Source: Diphasiastrum complanatum
Lineage: Eukaryota; Streptophyta; Lycopodiopsida; Lycopodiales; Lycopodiaceae
Assembly (NCBI GenBank): GCA_029204225.1
Contig: CM055096.1
Coordinates: 65,880,370 to 65,944,369 of the forward strand
Length of the DNA stretch: 64,000 bases
Direction: 5' to 3'
Numbering within the stretch: the first letter of the stretch is position 1; each line of letters opens with the position of its first letter. The translations under genes and the position numbers were made by a program. The notes below the pieces were generated by a model. That model was not told the DNA's origin. It saw only the letters and a program-made list of their open reading frames with translations, and made no database searches. Below, piece by piece: positions 1-16,959 of this stretch.

Positions 1-3000
1 TGATGATTTTTTATAAAAGCATATATATACTTTTTTATAAGTAAAAGTCTTTGAAAAGTTATTCTATAAAATGCAAGTTTTTTTTTGTGGATAACTCAAA
101 TGAGGATCCCAGGCTCAACTTCCCAACATTACTCCATACTCCATAGCATCTTAAGGTCATTTGAAAGCCCAATAAAATGTTTGTTGGCATGACATGAAAG
201 ATCTGGAATCTGGGTCCTTAATCATCCATTCTGTTGTAGATTTTATTTTGCTATTACTACGGAAACCACAGTATCAGTACAACTGGTCCTTTAGCAGTTA
301 ATGGCCATGGCCTACTTACCACCCTTCTCTGTCGCAAATGGTGACACGTCAGTCTGACGGCCGAAACCCGTCACTCTGTGGAGTTTCAACTGCGTCGACG
401 TGTGCCTGTGCGACGTGTGTGTGTCTCAATAATAGGTGTACCGTATGTATCAGGACGTTTACAGCTTGCTATCTGTGACGTGTCGTTTTCAAATTGCAAG
501 GCGATAAATTCATTATTACAATTTTATGGGAAAGACAAAAGTTTAGGAAAGTCTCAATCGAAAGGCGACTTGATACTTGCCCTCCGTTTTGAAAGGTTAC
601 CTTTTAGATTTCTCAGGCCAACATTTTATAAAAGTAAAAGTTTGAAACTACTTAACCTTTTTACATTTATAGATAAATATGTTAATAGGCTTGCATTAAG
701 GAGAGCATCGCAAGCACCATGTCAAGCAGTGCATTGATGCAATTCTCACGGGTGATGGATGAGCGTATTTCACACCATGATTGACAAGTTGGTGGTGTCA
801 CTTAGTTATGGGAAACAACCATCAATGGCCAAGTTGAGTGATATCGGCATCTCTCCAAGATGATATCATAGCCTCTTACATGGTGCAGGGATTGTTTGTG
901 GTGCACTCCTTAACTAGCGTTGAAACTTAGATGTCATATGAATTTCAAAAATACATAAAAGCGTGTAATTGAAAGGTATGTGCGCACATAGCATTGGAGA
1001 GATCTAAAATGTGAATAAAAGATGGCCCCAAGAACTTTTCCACCAAACCTGTTATTCCTTATAGACAATTATTGGGGTGGATGGCAAGGGGTTGAGCATC
1101 CGCCTTATATGTTAGCTTGGAATTGTGCTCCTCCATTATTATGTTGGGAATAGGCAGATTCATTATTTTGCTAGGAGTTGTTATTTATAAGGCTTAGAAT
1201 TGTCATGCATTAGAACTTCATTTTTCAAAAGAAATCTATATAAGCATTGAGTTTGAAATATCATGTACCATGTGTGATTGTTTAAAAAAGCATTCATATT
1301 GTGCAAAAGATGAAATAAATTTAGATTAGTATCTGAAAACATTCTTGAAAAGGCACAATTTTGTGCTCGTATCATGATTCAATTAGCAAAGACAGTCGAC
1401 CTCTAGAAATCATTAACATAGATATGTGCTTAGCAATATAGATTCAAAGCTAAAGATTAGTAGACAAAAGATACTTCTTAAAATTCAAGATTTAAATTAA
1501 TTAATCTCATGGACAGGTTAAATCTAGGTGGTGTGGCAGAGAGAGACATGAGCATACAAACCTAGTCCTTCACATTGAATGTCAAATGTGAGAAAAGAGT
1601 GCTTGGAAGGAATTTGAGACCTACAACAGCCTTTGGCTCCAGTTCATTAAATCTAATACAAATGTTTATCCTATCGCCAAATTGTTATGAAAAGTGTTTT
1701 GATGAGTATAAAAAGTTTTTTTTTTTTAAATCTTGAAATAAAAAGGTAGAAGTTCCAATACTAGCAGAATATTTTTCTCAACCAAACATAACTTGTTCAT
1801 ACCTAGGTGCACGAGGCTTTTTTTCTTTTCTTTTCTTTTCTTTTTCCAGGTTTAAACCATATTACACTTGATTTAAACTATATTACACTTGATTTCACTT
1901 GGCAAAGTTTTCATATCCTATATTTTGGGCTTCTATTCTCATGTTTCTAGCAAAAACTTTTGTAGTGAAAATGATTTTCCAAAGTTTAATGTTGTGCTCA
2001 TTGGATGGGTGCATTCCAACGTATGGGTAACAAGTGTTGTCTTGTGTGCCTAAATCTCTCTGGATGAAGCATGAAATGTTGATGCAAAGCTTAGAGCTAT
2101 CTCATTTTTAAAGAGGCTGATAGACTCTTTTCTTTAAGATGGTCTCTTTTTTATGTAATGATGTATAAAGTTCTTAATATTTGGTTAACCTTTTCAAGAG
2201 GAAAAAAATAACAAGCTCAAAAAATTATTGATTTTTTATTTATGGAAGGCTTAGAAAATGATCTTCTCCCAGACTACTCCACATGGTGGTGGCACCAGCA
2301 AAAATTAAAAGCATGAATTAAAAGCAAAACTTCAAGTGACATCCAAAATATTAAAACCCCTATGTAGTGGAAAGGCCATGAGATGTGTTTTGAAATGTTA
2401 TAACCTCTCTATACTTTTCATTGAAGTAAATCAAATTGAAGGTTATGACAAAAACTAATTAAAGGCACACCTTTAGGTACCCAGTGCCTATTGTCTATGC
2501 TCGCGATGAATTGTTCATTTCACCCTATTGAATTATGCATAGTGTTTTGATATGTCCCATGCCAAAAGAATAGCAACTACTTTAGTTTTTGATTCTTTTT
2601 TCCACGTAGTTAGAATAGCTTGTTATACTATTTTTAGCCTCCTATGTTCAACATAGCTAGTGAAATTAGTTTTTTGATATTATAATGTCTAGCATCTCTT
2701 CTTCTACCATCCCTTTCATTGTGAACAACACTAAAAAAACAAAGTGAGAGTTATCTTCTACAGTTTCTTATGTAACTGCTTTACATGAAAATACTCTTCT
2801 CATCTTGTTTCAATCAATGAGGTGGGGTCAGTATCTTATACTAGTTCTTCATCTGAAATTTCTTGACTCAAGTAGCACAAAATGTTACTAGTGTTGTTGG
2901 TTCCTCTTCTAGCTCGTATGATATTGGAGCAAAAGAGATTGAACATTGTTTTCCAGGGTTCGAACAAGAAACAGAAGTGGATCACTCAATCATTGATTCA

Positions 3001-6000
3001 AGCAAATGTACGAATCCCCGCAAATGGATTGATCCTTGACGAGGCAACTTTTCTTCAAATAAAAGGCCTCGATCCTAGAGTAATCATCATCAGTCAATGT
3101 CTAAGAGAGCCATATTTGGTGTAATCCACAGGAGCTATGACAATGTCCAACATGTTGAAACAAGTAATGATCAAGATGTCAACACTAAAGTTAGAAACAT
3201 GACTCTTTTCAAATGTTGCATGAAGCAAGTGGTGACAAAATTTCGAGAATTCACACATGTGCGGAAGATCCACAAGTATGATGGATCTAATTAAGCTTTA
3301 TGATTAGCACAATAACCTGATTCTAGATTGATTAGCAAGATCTAGTACAGAAGTTATGGCTTAACCACAATCTAGCATGCTAAGCATCAGAGAATGATAG
3401 CAATGAATCATAAATGAACAAAAGTACAAGAAATTAGTGTATTGGCATTAGCTTCAACACGAGTTAGAGAGAGAAATATAGAGAGATAACAAGCAAAATT
3501 TGTGTAGATCCAAAATGGCATGAGATAGCTGCAAAGATTTGGTTCTTCATCATAAATTATGAGGAGAGCTACACATATTTATGGAGTTTGAGGTAGCTCG
3601 AGGTAGAACCACATCCATCCATCATTTAATGACATTTAAAGTGAAAACTAGAGTCTATGTGACATTTGTCACTTTTCATGCATAAATCTCTACCAACTTT
3701 TTCCAAGTGTCCTAGTTCTAACTAGAAATGTACAAATCATCATGCATGTGTCCATTACACTTTGTGCATGCCTTGCATGTCACTATGGGTCACTTACAAT
3801 TAATGCATGTGAATTGCCACGAGTTTCTACTAGCATAATTTTGCTATTTCTAAGTCTACAATCTATATGCAAGTTGCACTCATCATTCTAGATATGACAT
3901 ATCCATGTAGCTCGAGTTCTATCTAGGCCAAACTTGGCATTTGCATTTATGAACAACATACTTGCATGGTACAAAGTTTATAGCAAGCCTAAAATCAAGA
4001 TGGATTATTTTTCCATTTCAACAAGTGGTTCTTAATCAATGCCAACAATCGTAGGTGCCACATGATCGTCATACAAATCAGAACAAAAAACAAAGGAAAA
4101 ATATAGAAGAGACTTTCAATCTCTGCCACTTTTAATTGGTCGTCAAGAGCAATTGCTTGCCAGAACTGAGATTTGTAAGGTATGAAAAGTGCTTTGTTGT
4201 TCATGCTCTTGCTTGCAGAAACTAAGTTTCAAAGAAATTGAAGAATTGTGATTAAACTTTTTTCTACGAACCAAAGATGAAAGGAATTATTATTCATGTG
4301 CAACCATTAGGCAAGACACAAATTGTTATTCCTTTTTTTTTAACACAATAGAGGTTTGTGGTAAGGCCTACAAGGTCGTTCAATGCAATTGGAAGTTCTA
4401 GATTTTAAAGAATGCATGTAAGATTGCAAAAAGACTTGACATTACAAGGCTCTTTGCAAGGACGAACAATATCTCTAGATGCTTTGAATGTGACTGCTTG
4501 GTTAAAGCATGTCATAGATGTACAACAAGAGAAATTGCCAAATCCTTTACATTTTTACCTTCTTGATAATTTTATGAAATTAGAAATATTTTTGATGTAT
4601 AAGGACTTCTCCAAAGCAAAAAAATGTGCCACATTTAAGTTATTTGTATTTCCTCATAATTTGGGAGAGAGACTTTGGTCTAGTGAAGATTCCTAAGAAA
4701 TTAAGAATGATGGTTTGTTCGACTTGTGATTTGCAAACAACTTGCAAAGGCTTTAGATGAATAAGGTAGAAATCAATTAAGCCAGTGTTTTGGATTTTGA
4801 TTATTTTACAATTCTTATGCTTGGTTACAAAATATTTAAAGAGTGATACTATCTTGTTTTAACTAATTTGACTTGTGGTTTTAGTGGATGCTACGAAAGC
4901 CATCTAGGTGCATAGAGAACAATAGATAATGGAGAGACAAAAGCTTGTGAAACATCAAAAGAAATGTTTGGAATGTCCTCAAAAGTATTTGGGCCTCTTC
5001 ATTGATGGCATGGATAAAAAAAAAGACATTGTTGCCTCATTTTGTTAGGGTGCCAAAAAAATTTAAATGAGACCGATTTCATTCGAGTTCATTTGGTTGG
5101 AGCACTTGTAATTAATGGCACTTTGAAATCTATGTTATTTTCAATTATCCTAATGTTAGAAATGATTCAAACTTGATTATTACTACGGTTCATAAAATAA
5201 TATGTTTGGTGAGACTCTTCTAGAAATAGTTTACTTGCAACTTGACAACACTATGAGAGAGATAAGAATCAAACTGTGCTAGCATTTTCGTGTATGCTAG
5301 CTGAAAAAAATATTTTCTGAAAAAATAATAAAATAGGATTCTTGTTGGTTGGCCACACTCACGATCAAATTGTTCAAATGTTTAATTGTTTTTCCAAGAG
5401 ACTAAGTTGCAAAAAGGCATTTTCTTTACCAGTGTTTCAAAATACTGTAGAGGAATCATATGCGCCAAAACCATTTGTGTTATTAATTTGACATACATAT
5501 GATTTTCGAGATTATATGAAGGATTTTGGTGAGACAAAGCGTTGCATAGCTAATATTAACAACATTAGCTAAAATTATTTGTACTGAAACTGGTAGTACA
5601 TTGTTGTGGGGCGAACAATATTCCAATTTATCATCATGGTATCTTGAAGGAGTTCAATTTTGCTTAGTGTGCCTTTTGCTCAAGTCAAGATCGCACCGCA
5701 CCACTGTCTCCTTTAAAATCCATGTTATAAGTGGCTCCAATATTTTAGTTGATAAATGTATATATGAAAAAGACGTGAAAGGATTTGATGACATTTGTGA
5801 TGATAAAGGAAAGTGAAGTTATTAAAAAGTGCTTGAAGTGCACACAAAAGTGTGAATTTAGCTATAGCTTGTGTCTTAATGCATCAACAATTTTTAACTT
5901 GATACAATTATTTCAATTATTTGTCATCAATGATTCAATTAATTTAGTTGTTAACACATAGCCCAAAGACTTGCCTCTATAAGTATTGTCTTTCGCATTT

Positions 6001-6798
6001 TGATTCCCAATTAATGCAAAGATATTAAAAATATATATAACTACATGATAAAAACTATAATCAAATTTTTTTTGACTTCCTTAAATAGAAAGAAAAACCA
6101 AAAGCTAAAAGTTGAGAACTTGCACTCATTAATCCTCCTTTTTCGATAACCTCCTATTAATGACAAATTATGAATATTTGTGCTAATCACTCACTTTTGT
6201 TTGTTTCTTGTTACATTTTTACCTATCATGTCAACATCTTTCAAAAGTTGTGAATATGAAAATTGGACATTATCCAGCTCTACTTTCATTCAATCAATGT
6301 CGTCTTGTATGCATTATTATTGTTTGTAACAAATCATCATTTTTTTTGAAGAATTTACATCTTCCTACAATTTTATTTGCAATGTATTGTCTTTCTTATT
6401 ACAATCCAAAGATATATTTCTAACTACATCTTTAAACTACAGATTATTTCAATTGAAAAACCATTACCATACTCTTCTAATCTTTCACAATAATCTAGTA
6501 AAACCATTCTGTTCGTGCAAAAAAAAAAAAGTTAAATGATATATGGACCTTCATGATATAAGACTAACAATTAGAAGTTGCTATTCAACAAAAATAGTAA
6601 ATAGATAATGCTATGTATATGTAATAGTGCTATGAAAAATTGATGATACCATTGGCAAACTATTTTAACAGTCACATAAAGTCTGTTAGAAACAAAATAT
6701 TATTAAGAAAAGATAACGTTTAGAGGCTTTTTTTTGTGTAACTCTTTTGTCATGGTCCCTTTCATGCACACAAAACAAATTGTTGTACCACAATAGTG
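1..6798. other. AT-rich DNA with no recognisable gene
   Basis: Only short ORFs occur, and none resembles a known family. ORFs at 378-737, 2882-3124 and 4412-4696 have no domain I recognise and no typical codon bias. A stretch near 3300-3960 resembles a transcribed-repeat leader but shows no matching second copy. I make no functional call. Confidence 0.5.
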
Positions 6799-10310
<3,512 letters not shown>

Positions 10311-11708
10311 CTACTTCAGACGTTTGAAATTTTTCCAATGGGCATAGCTTCGTCCCCAACACGGCACAAGCTTCTTCAATAAAGCAGCCTTTTGCTGTAT
10401 TGTTTGTTTTCCACCCAAGCTTTGATCTCCGTCCGGAAGCGCAAACAAGACCCGATTGACAACGTCTTTACTGATTTGCAGGTCATACACTTCTGCATAT
10501 ATCTGCAATTGTTTCATCGTTATCCGTAAGAACTTTCTCTCTCTTTTCTCAGCTATTCTGCTAGAAGATGCTTTTACCCACATCTATAATCTTCTGCAGT
10601 TTATTTCCAATATGAGAAGAAAGTTCCCAGATCTTACCTTACAAAGCAGGGTGGAGGCATGATTATATGGAACTTCTGTCCGAGCAACTAGATTGATAAC
10701 TAGGATACCTCCATCGACTAGAGCCTCTTTGGCAGCCAATAAAAAAGGTTCGTCAAGAAACTCTGACTGGGGGCAGCTCAAGCCCTTGCTGCATGCATCA
10801 ACAAACTCTTTTGTCACAAACAAACTCAATCAGATAGCACTGCCAATGAACCAGATTACCATCCAACTGCACTAGGAAAAGGTTAGCAAAACTGCTGTCA
10901 TCATCATAGAGATTCCAAAGGTTTCTGGTTTGTGTTAGCAGATATATTAGAGCCTCAGATGGTATGCATTCAGCTTTTTTGTTTGCCACCAATTTAATCC
11001 TACAACAAAACCTTTCTCTAGACTACTACATCCTTGGCAGAGGTTTAACAACTCTTCACCTTGGATCAGCTGAATCAGTATCAATGAATAAGATATGCAG
11101 CTCGTCTGAGTTATCCTCGAGTGTTGGGCTTGTATGGACACTATTTCCAGTGCATTTGCTCTGCGAGAATGTAGTAAAGAGCTTTGGTTAAACCTGGAGT
11201 CCAAGATTGGAAAACTTAGAACTATTATTCACATTTTGAATGTTTAACACCAACGTAATTTATAGCATGGAAATGATCATAGTTTGGGCATACCCTTGAC
11301 ACATCGAATTGTTCTTCACGTCTTTTGGCAGCATTGTCACACTTGAGCCTTGCAAGCTGTTTGACAGCCGCTACACCATCACGATATATTACCTGTAAAA
11401 TCATGTCAGCTACGTATAATACAGCATGGTTTGCCTACTGACTTGTGAAAGAAAACAAAACAATATATTAACCCTCCAACACAAGTTTTTTGATATTTGA
11501 AAGCTGGTAGTTATAGTTTTTGATACCTTACACACTAGCTTGAGTTTGGTCTTCTTCCAAAAAGTAAAATGTTTTTTTTTCACTAATTCCAATGTAAGAT
11601 AAGCTAGAATGGAGATTATGAGAGTTGTTCTTTAAGTGGTAGTTTGGATTCAATTTGATTCTTTGTGCAACCTCCATCACTTTGTGATTAATTCAGGTCC
11701 TTTTTCAA

Positions 11709-11764
<56 letters not shown>

Positions 11765-14700
11765 CCACAAAAAAAAGGCTTCCCAACTGTGTTCAGAAAA
11801 CACTTCATTCAATTCTTGCACCATTCTCAAATCATTGTTGTATTTGTATTCCAAAACTATGTGCTCTTACACGTAGCACAGCTTTAACCACAAATTATTT
11901 TGCTTCATGTGCTTTTGAAAGAAGTATCAACAAGTTTTTGAATCCTTCAATCAAGCTGAATATTCAACGTGAACATGGATTGTTCCTCTTTACCAGAACA
12001 GCCTACACGATCCATGCTGTTTTATAATCAAACGGGCTCCACATTGGCACATAGTTTGATCAAAATCAGATTTGAGGGTGCAGCCACCTCTCACAACCTA
12101 TAAAAAATCAATTAAGCTTCTAATCAACCTATTACACCAAAAACTGAAAGTACTATGAAGCTACAACTCGCCACCACAAAACAATGTGTAGGAAATTCAG
12201 AATCTTGATTTCTAGATTGATCTCTTCAAAGAGTACATAGATGTATATAAATAACTACGTTGGATTCTGAGTTTAGTGTTTGTCACAAACAGACCTATAC
12301 CTAATATTTATACCCTAATATGGCCATCAACCCTAACTTTGACTTCCATGTGGGATAGATCCCATACCAAGGCAAAAATTGTTATTTCTATTCTCTCCAA
12401 TGTAATGTGGCTCATTGTACTCACATGGAAGATGCCCCAAAGCTTTTAATGAGGAATATACATGAATTTTAACTTATCCAGGCATCTATCCAAGTGTCAA
12501 TGCCTACTCATCATAGAAAATTCCAAAATACATCAAGCTAGAGTTGTGTAAATTTCTACAAGAGTGATGGCCATGGCACCATGGCTGTTTTGACCGCCTG
12601 TGAAATATCTTACTCATTTCTTGCTATGATACATTGCAAGCCCAGGTCTCTCCACCCTTGTGATATTCTTGAAGCCTAGATATGAGGAAAGAGCATCTAA
12701 ATGAATAAATTCCACCTTGTAACCTTTCTTCTATTGTTTCAAGTGAGTCTTACTATGATGTAGAATGTGATTGGAAACCTTTGATCTGCTAAATTTGACT
12801 TGAAGATCACATTATGCACATCATTTGTCCTACTCATGTCCCTTTCAGTTGTTGGGGACTTGCTAGAGTTTGAAGATCTGAATCTACTAAACATTTGACA
12901 ATTATTACCAGCTGGGAGCCAAGTGAAAGTGTCTTCAGATCAGACTCTCATTAGAAGCTGATTGCTCAAAATGTCTGTGGAGACAATGTTTTGTAGAATC
13001 TCAGGTACTACTCCCAGAGTAGACTTGTAATTGCCACAACTCCACAAAGATGTGAGCATTTGAGTTGTTGAAAAATAACGTAAGTGTTCAGCTATTGCAA
13101 AATTTGTTTCTTCAAAAATTAATAATATTTTGGCGTTTAGCTACACCCCTAATAGATATAAAAAGCACTTCTTGTTCGCATATGATTTAAAATACACTTC
13201 CGTAATCCTCCTAGTTAACTACTTAACATTGGTAGTATATCTAGATTCCACATATTAATTCATAATCAAGACAAATGCCAAAGAAACTAATACTGCATAC
13301 CAAAATTACAAAACTTCTTAATCACACCTCATGCATAGAAAACTAGATAAACTTTAAATACCTGCATTCGATCATCTTCAAAAAAACCAAAGTGACGTTT
13401 TGCTAGCTCCCCAACAACTGGATCCAATTCTACCACCTGGATCAAAGTAATAGAAGAGAGTTTACTAGTTGGACAAGTCAAAAGAAATCAGTTTTCATCT
13501 TGAGATGAAGGTGAAGTTTTGATATAGACCTGAATGCGGTGAACAGGAAGATGTCTGTACATAAACATTGGAAGGACAGCTGCTCCAAGTCCAACAACCA
13601 TCACATTGATCTTTGAGACACCAAAGCATAAGAAAAGTTAGTCACAAATATGTACATGACAGCTATCCAACGACCTAGTGACTTCTCTAAGGGTCCATAA
13701 AAGCAGCAAAATATTGGCTTTCTATGGCCATCTTCGCAACTAACCTTCCTTAAGCTCAAATATTCAAAAAGCAGATATATTGACAACCAGCATGCAACTC
13801 ATGGTAGCCCAACTAGGATAAGCGAACATTTGGTTCTCCTATTGAAGCTCTTTGTAATCTTAATCTAGTCCATGGTGGACTACGTCCTCCTAGGAACCCA
13901 AAGGGGTACATCACTGTGAAACACTGACATGAACGTGGCATAAGGAGATGAAAGAGAACACACACAAACTATACATATAGACATTAATTTATTGGAGAAC
14001 ATTGACAATTTGTTGTGGATGCCCATTCATGTAAAACTTTCTGACTACTCTTCATATTTTCATGATTTGATATTAAGAAAACTGGCCACATGCACACACA
14101 CGGACCAAGTACTAGGATCCCACCCCAAAGTCTGCTTAGTAAGAAGTGATTCGTATCAGCAGTATATCATTCTCAAAATGGAGCTTACCAGTTCCTTCGA
14201 AAGCACCCAGTTTTCCAATCTTGAAGAAATTAAAGCAAGTCCAGCCACCATTCCTTGATGATAGGGGCTGGCCAAATAGCTATGATCCACCTTTAACTTG
14301 CCACAAGTCCCTAGCAGCAGAATGGTAAGATACACAAAAGTTCCATCAATTTTGTTATATGTTTGAATACAAAACATGGCTTCACCATCTTACTTTTTAA
14401 AAGATCACAGTATAAGAAGGAAACTACAAAATGGTGTGCAAGTAGAAAAAAGATAAATGTTCACAAAGATTACAGAAAATATAAAAAGTCAAAGTGTAAT
14501 ACATGTAAGCAAATCTGCTATTCTGAAGTCTTCCAAAAGCTAGATGTGAATTTGAAGGCTTCCTCTATACAACATGAGCAATCAAGAGCTTGGATGAAAA
14601 TAGCACCATGGTCTATTTCCATCTAGGCAGCCTCTTGAATACTTCCTTCCTTGTACTCCTCTCTTACTACAAAATTCATGCCCATCCATTTCCAGATACG

Positions 14701-16959
14701 TTTTGGTACTCATTAGCTTGAATATCAAGACATGTCTCAGTAAGGGATTGGCCTTGAATAAACTTGTGACGTGCAAAAGATAGTGATAATAATTTGTCAC
14801 AAATTTGACAGTAGCTAAATCAGGTAGATCAGAACTCAGAAATGATATTGGCGAAGGTTCCCTAGGTGAAGGTTAACTCAGCAAGGGTTCTTGATAGCTA
14901 GTAAATATCCATTTTCCAATCAGAAGGGTGGCACGCCCTGCTGTTATTGACTGAACTATTGTAGATATATTTTGCAAGACACAAGTGCTGATCCCAATCT
15001 CGACTAGATGGTGAGACAATCACGTAAATAATCCTCCAAGATACGATTTTGACCATTTCCAAATCATTGATATGTTGTACCTTGAAGACTTGTACATTTA
15101 AAATATGCATCAACTCGATCCAATAGTGAGAAGTGCATCAAGTATCGCGATTGATTAATGTGGAAGGAGATAGACCATAAAGTCAAAAGATTTCAAATAG
15201 ACAAATGCGAGCACAATGACATGAATAAAATGTGCGTACTTGCAAAACCTATCTATTACAACCAAGAAGTATCATGTTCTTTTATCGAGAACCATTTTGC
15301 ATGATTGGATTTGTGTCTAGTGTTAAGAATCGAACATCCTCCTGCACATTAATAAAGCTTTCTTTCTTTCTAGCTCTCACTCTTTCAAGATGTAAAAGAC
15401 TTCCCCATGTGATAACTATGATTACCAACCATAACAAGAGCTAGACAACTGAGTATCTTATCAATCACACACTCACCCTTGTGCAATGGGGTTACACCCC
15501 AAACAATCTTAATCAGATCATACCTTGCTCAGAGCTCAATGAAAAAAGGTCATTTAATGCTCAAGCAGCTGTTAGGCAATAATTATTCATGTTGATAGTG
15601 ATATTCTACATATCCTCATAATTAACACAAATATCTCACTTTATCCATCTTTCTTGTTATTCTAAATGATTTGCTATAAAATAAGTAAGAAATAAGGTAA
15701 GAATGCAGCTAACCTATCTCTATAGGTTTCACTTGTCCATTGAAAACAACTACCATGAGAGAGTCCAGCACACTTATGCCATTGAAATGTGACTGAGGTC
15801 CTCCATGTGAATCTTGCCTTGCTCAGTTTTTCTTATCACTAGCATAACAGCAGAACCATGTCTTCCTAGATATAGCCTGGATAAGCTCTACATGCTCCAA
15901 CATTACCATGATGTACACAAGTATGACATTTATGAATCCATGTTAGAAAATTTTGTCCTTTTTCTTGACAAGAATGATAGACGGCGAATGACTAGGTACT
16001 CCACTTCTTGAGGCACTATGCATTTGGTTTATGTTTATGCAATTCATTGATCTAATATTTGACTTCGGGCTCTTTAAGATGCTTGATTTATGGCTTGAAA
16101 GAAAAGCTGTGATACCATGGAAAATGTTTGCTTTTCTTTCTAGCTTTATGGGTGAGCAAACTTCTTAGATATTGAAATTGCTCCTAGAAAACTGCATGTC
16201 TGCTCTCTGAAGGCTGGATATATCAACAGACATTACAGAATAAGCTTCACAGAAAAGGCCATAGCAAAGGATATATATAGAACGATATTGATATTATGGA
16301 CACTTCATTATTCATTTCCTACCAGTGCTAAACAATGGTGAACAAAAAGCAGCTCATGGGGTTTTGCTAAGACCACTCTTTTCATCCAGGTGATTCTACA
16401 TTCTCCAATGCAGCACCTTTTTGTGATTGAACAAGCCTCTAAAAACTTTAAACTAATCACTATAAAGAAAACTATCATTTACTAAAATTCTAAGCATTTT
16501 AAGGAAATCAACGGCCTTCACCAGAAATCAAGGGAGGAGTCAGTTTAATTGTTCTGTAATAAGTCCATAAAAGAATCTCTTCTTGTTAGATTATTGACAC
16601 TAATACACCAAATACTGATCCACTTCGGCATGCACATTGCACATTACATAGGAAGTTGAGAAATTGGACACATCACTGACAAGGTTCAACAAACTTTATA
16701 AGAAAATTACTGTTTTAAGGAAAATCTGATCGTGGAAGTTACCTGGATGATGGCTTAAGTTTGCAGTAGAAACATTGTTCTCTTCAGTACATTTCTCAAG
16801 AACCAAAAGAGCTTCAGATTGTATGAGGTTGGGGTTTCTCTTGAAGATGAGACGTCGGAACTTTTTGTATTTTGAGACAACCAATTTGCTGCCAAATTTC
16901 TTCTCCCATGGAAGAGCAACATCTTCAACTAGCATATTTCCAGTTACTGGCGAGTGAGT
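10311..16959 (-). CDS. METTL13: METTL13-like gene, exons 10-17: C-terminal spermidine-synthase-like methyltransferase domain
   Basis: Exons 10-17 encode residues 398-742. Exon 10 carries [12 protein letters not shown] and [18 protein letters not shown], conserved linker blocks. Exon 11 carries [19 protein letters not shown]. Exons 12-13 hold the nucleotide-binding loop and VVELDP with the acidic pair E540/D542. Exon 15 holds [10 protein letters not shown], exon 16 [15 protein letters not shown] and INLVAR, and exon 17 the last strand (RVLFALPD) and the C-terminal helix. METTL13 proteins have a second methyltransferase domain of spermidine-synthase type, which matches this order. The stop at 10311-10313 is followed by AT-rich DNA with no further conserved coding. 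Introns of 2.4 kb (14311-16742) and 2.0 kb (11393-13361) interrupt the domain. Confidence 0.92.

Noticed and set aside
378-737. 119-codon ORF
   Set aside because: No recognisable domain, no splice context and composition unlike a conserved protein.
10584-10829. Extension of exon 16 as an independent small gene
   Set aside because: It is exon 16 plus intron read-through; splice sites and family similarity place it in the METTL13-like gene.
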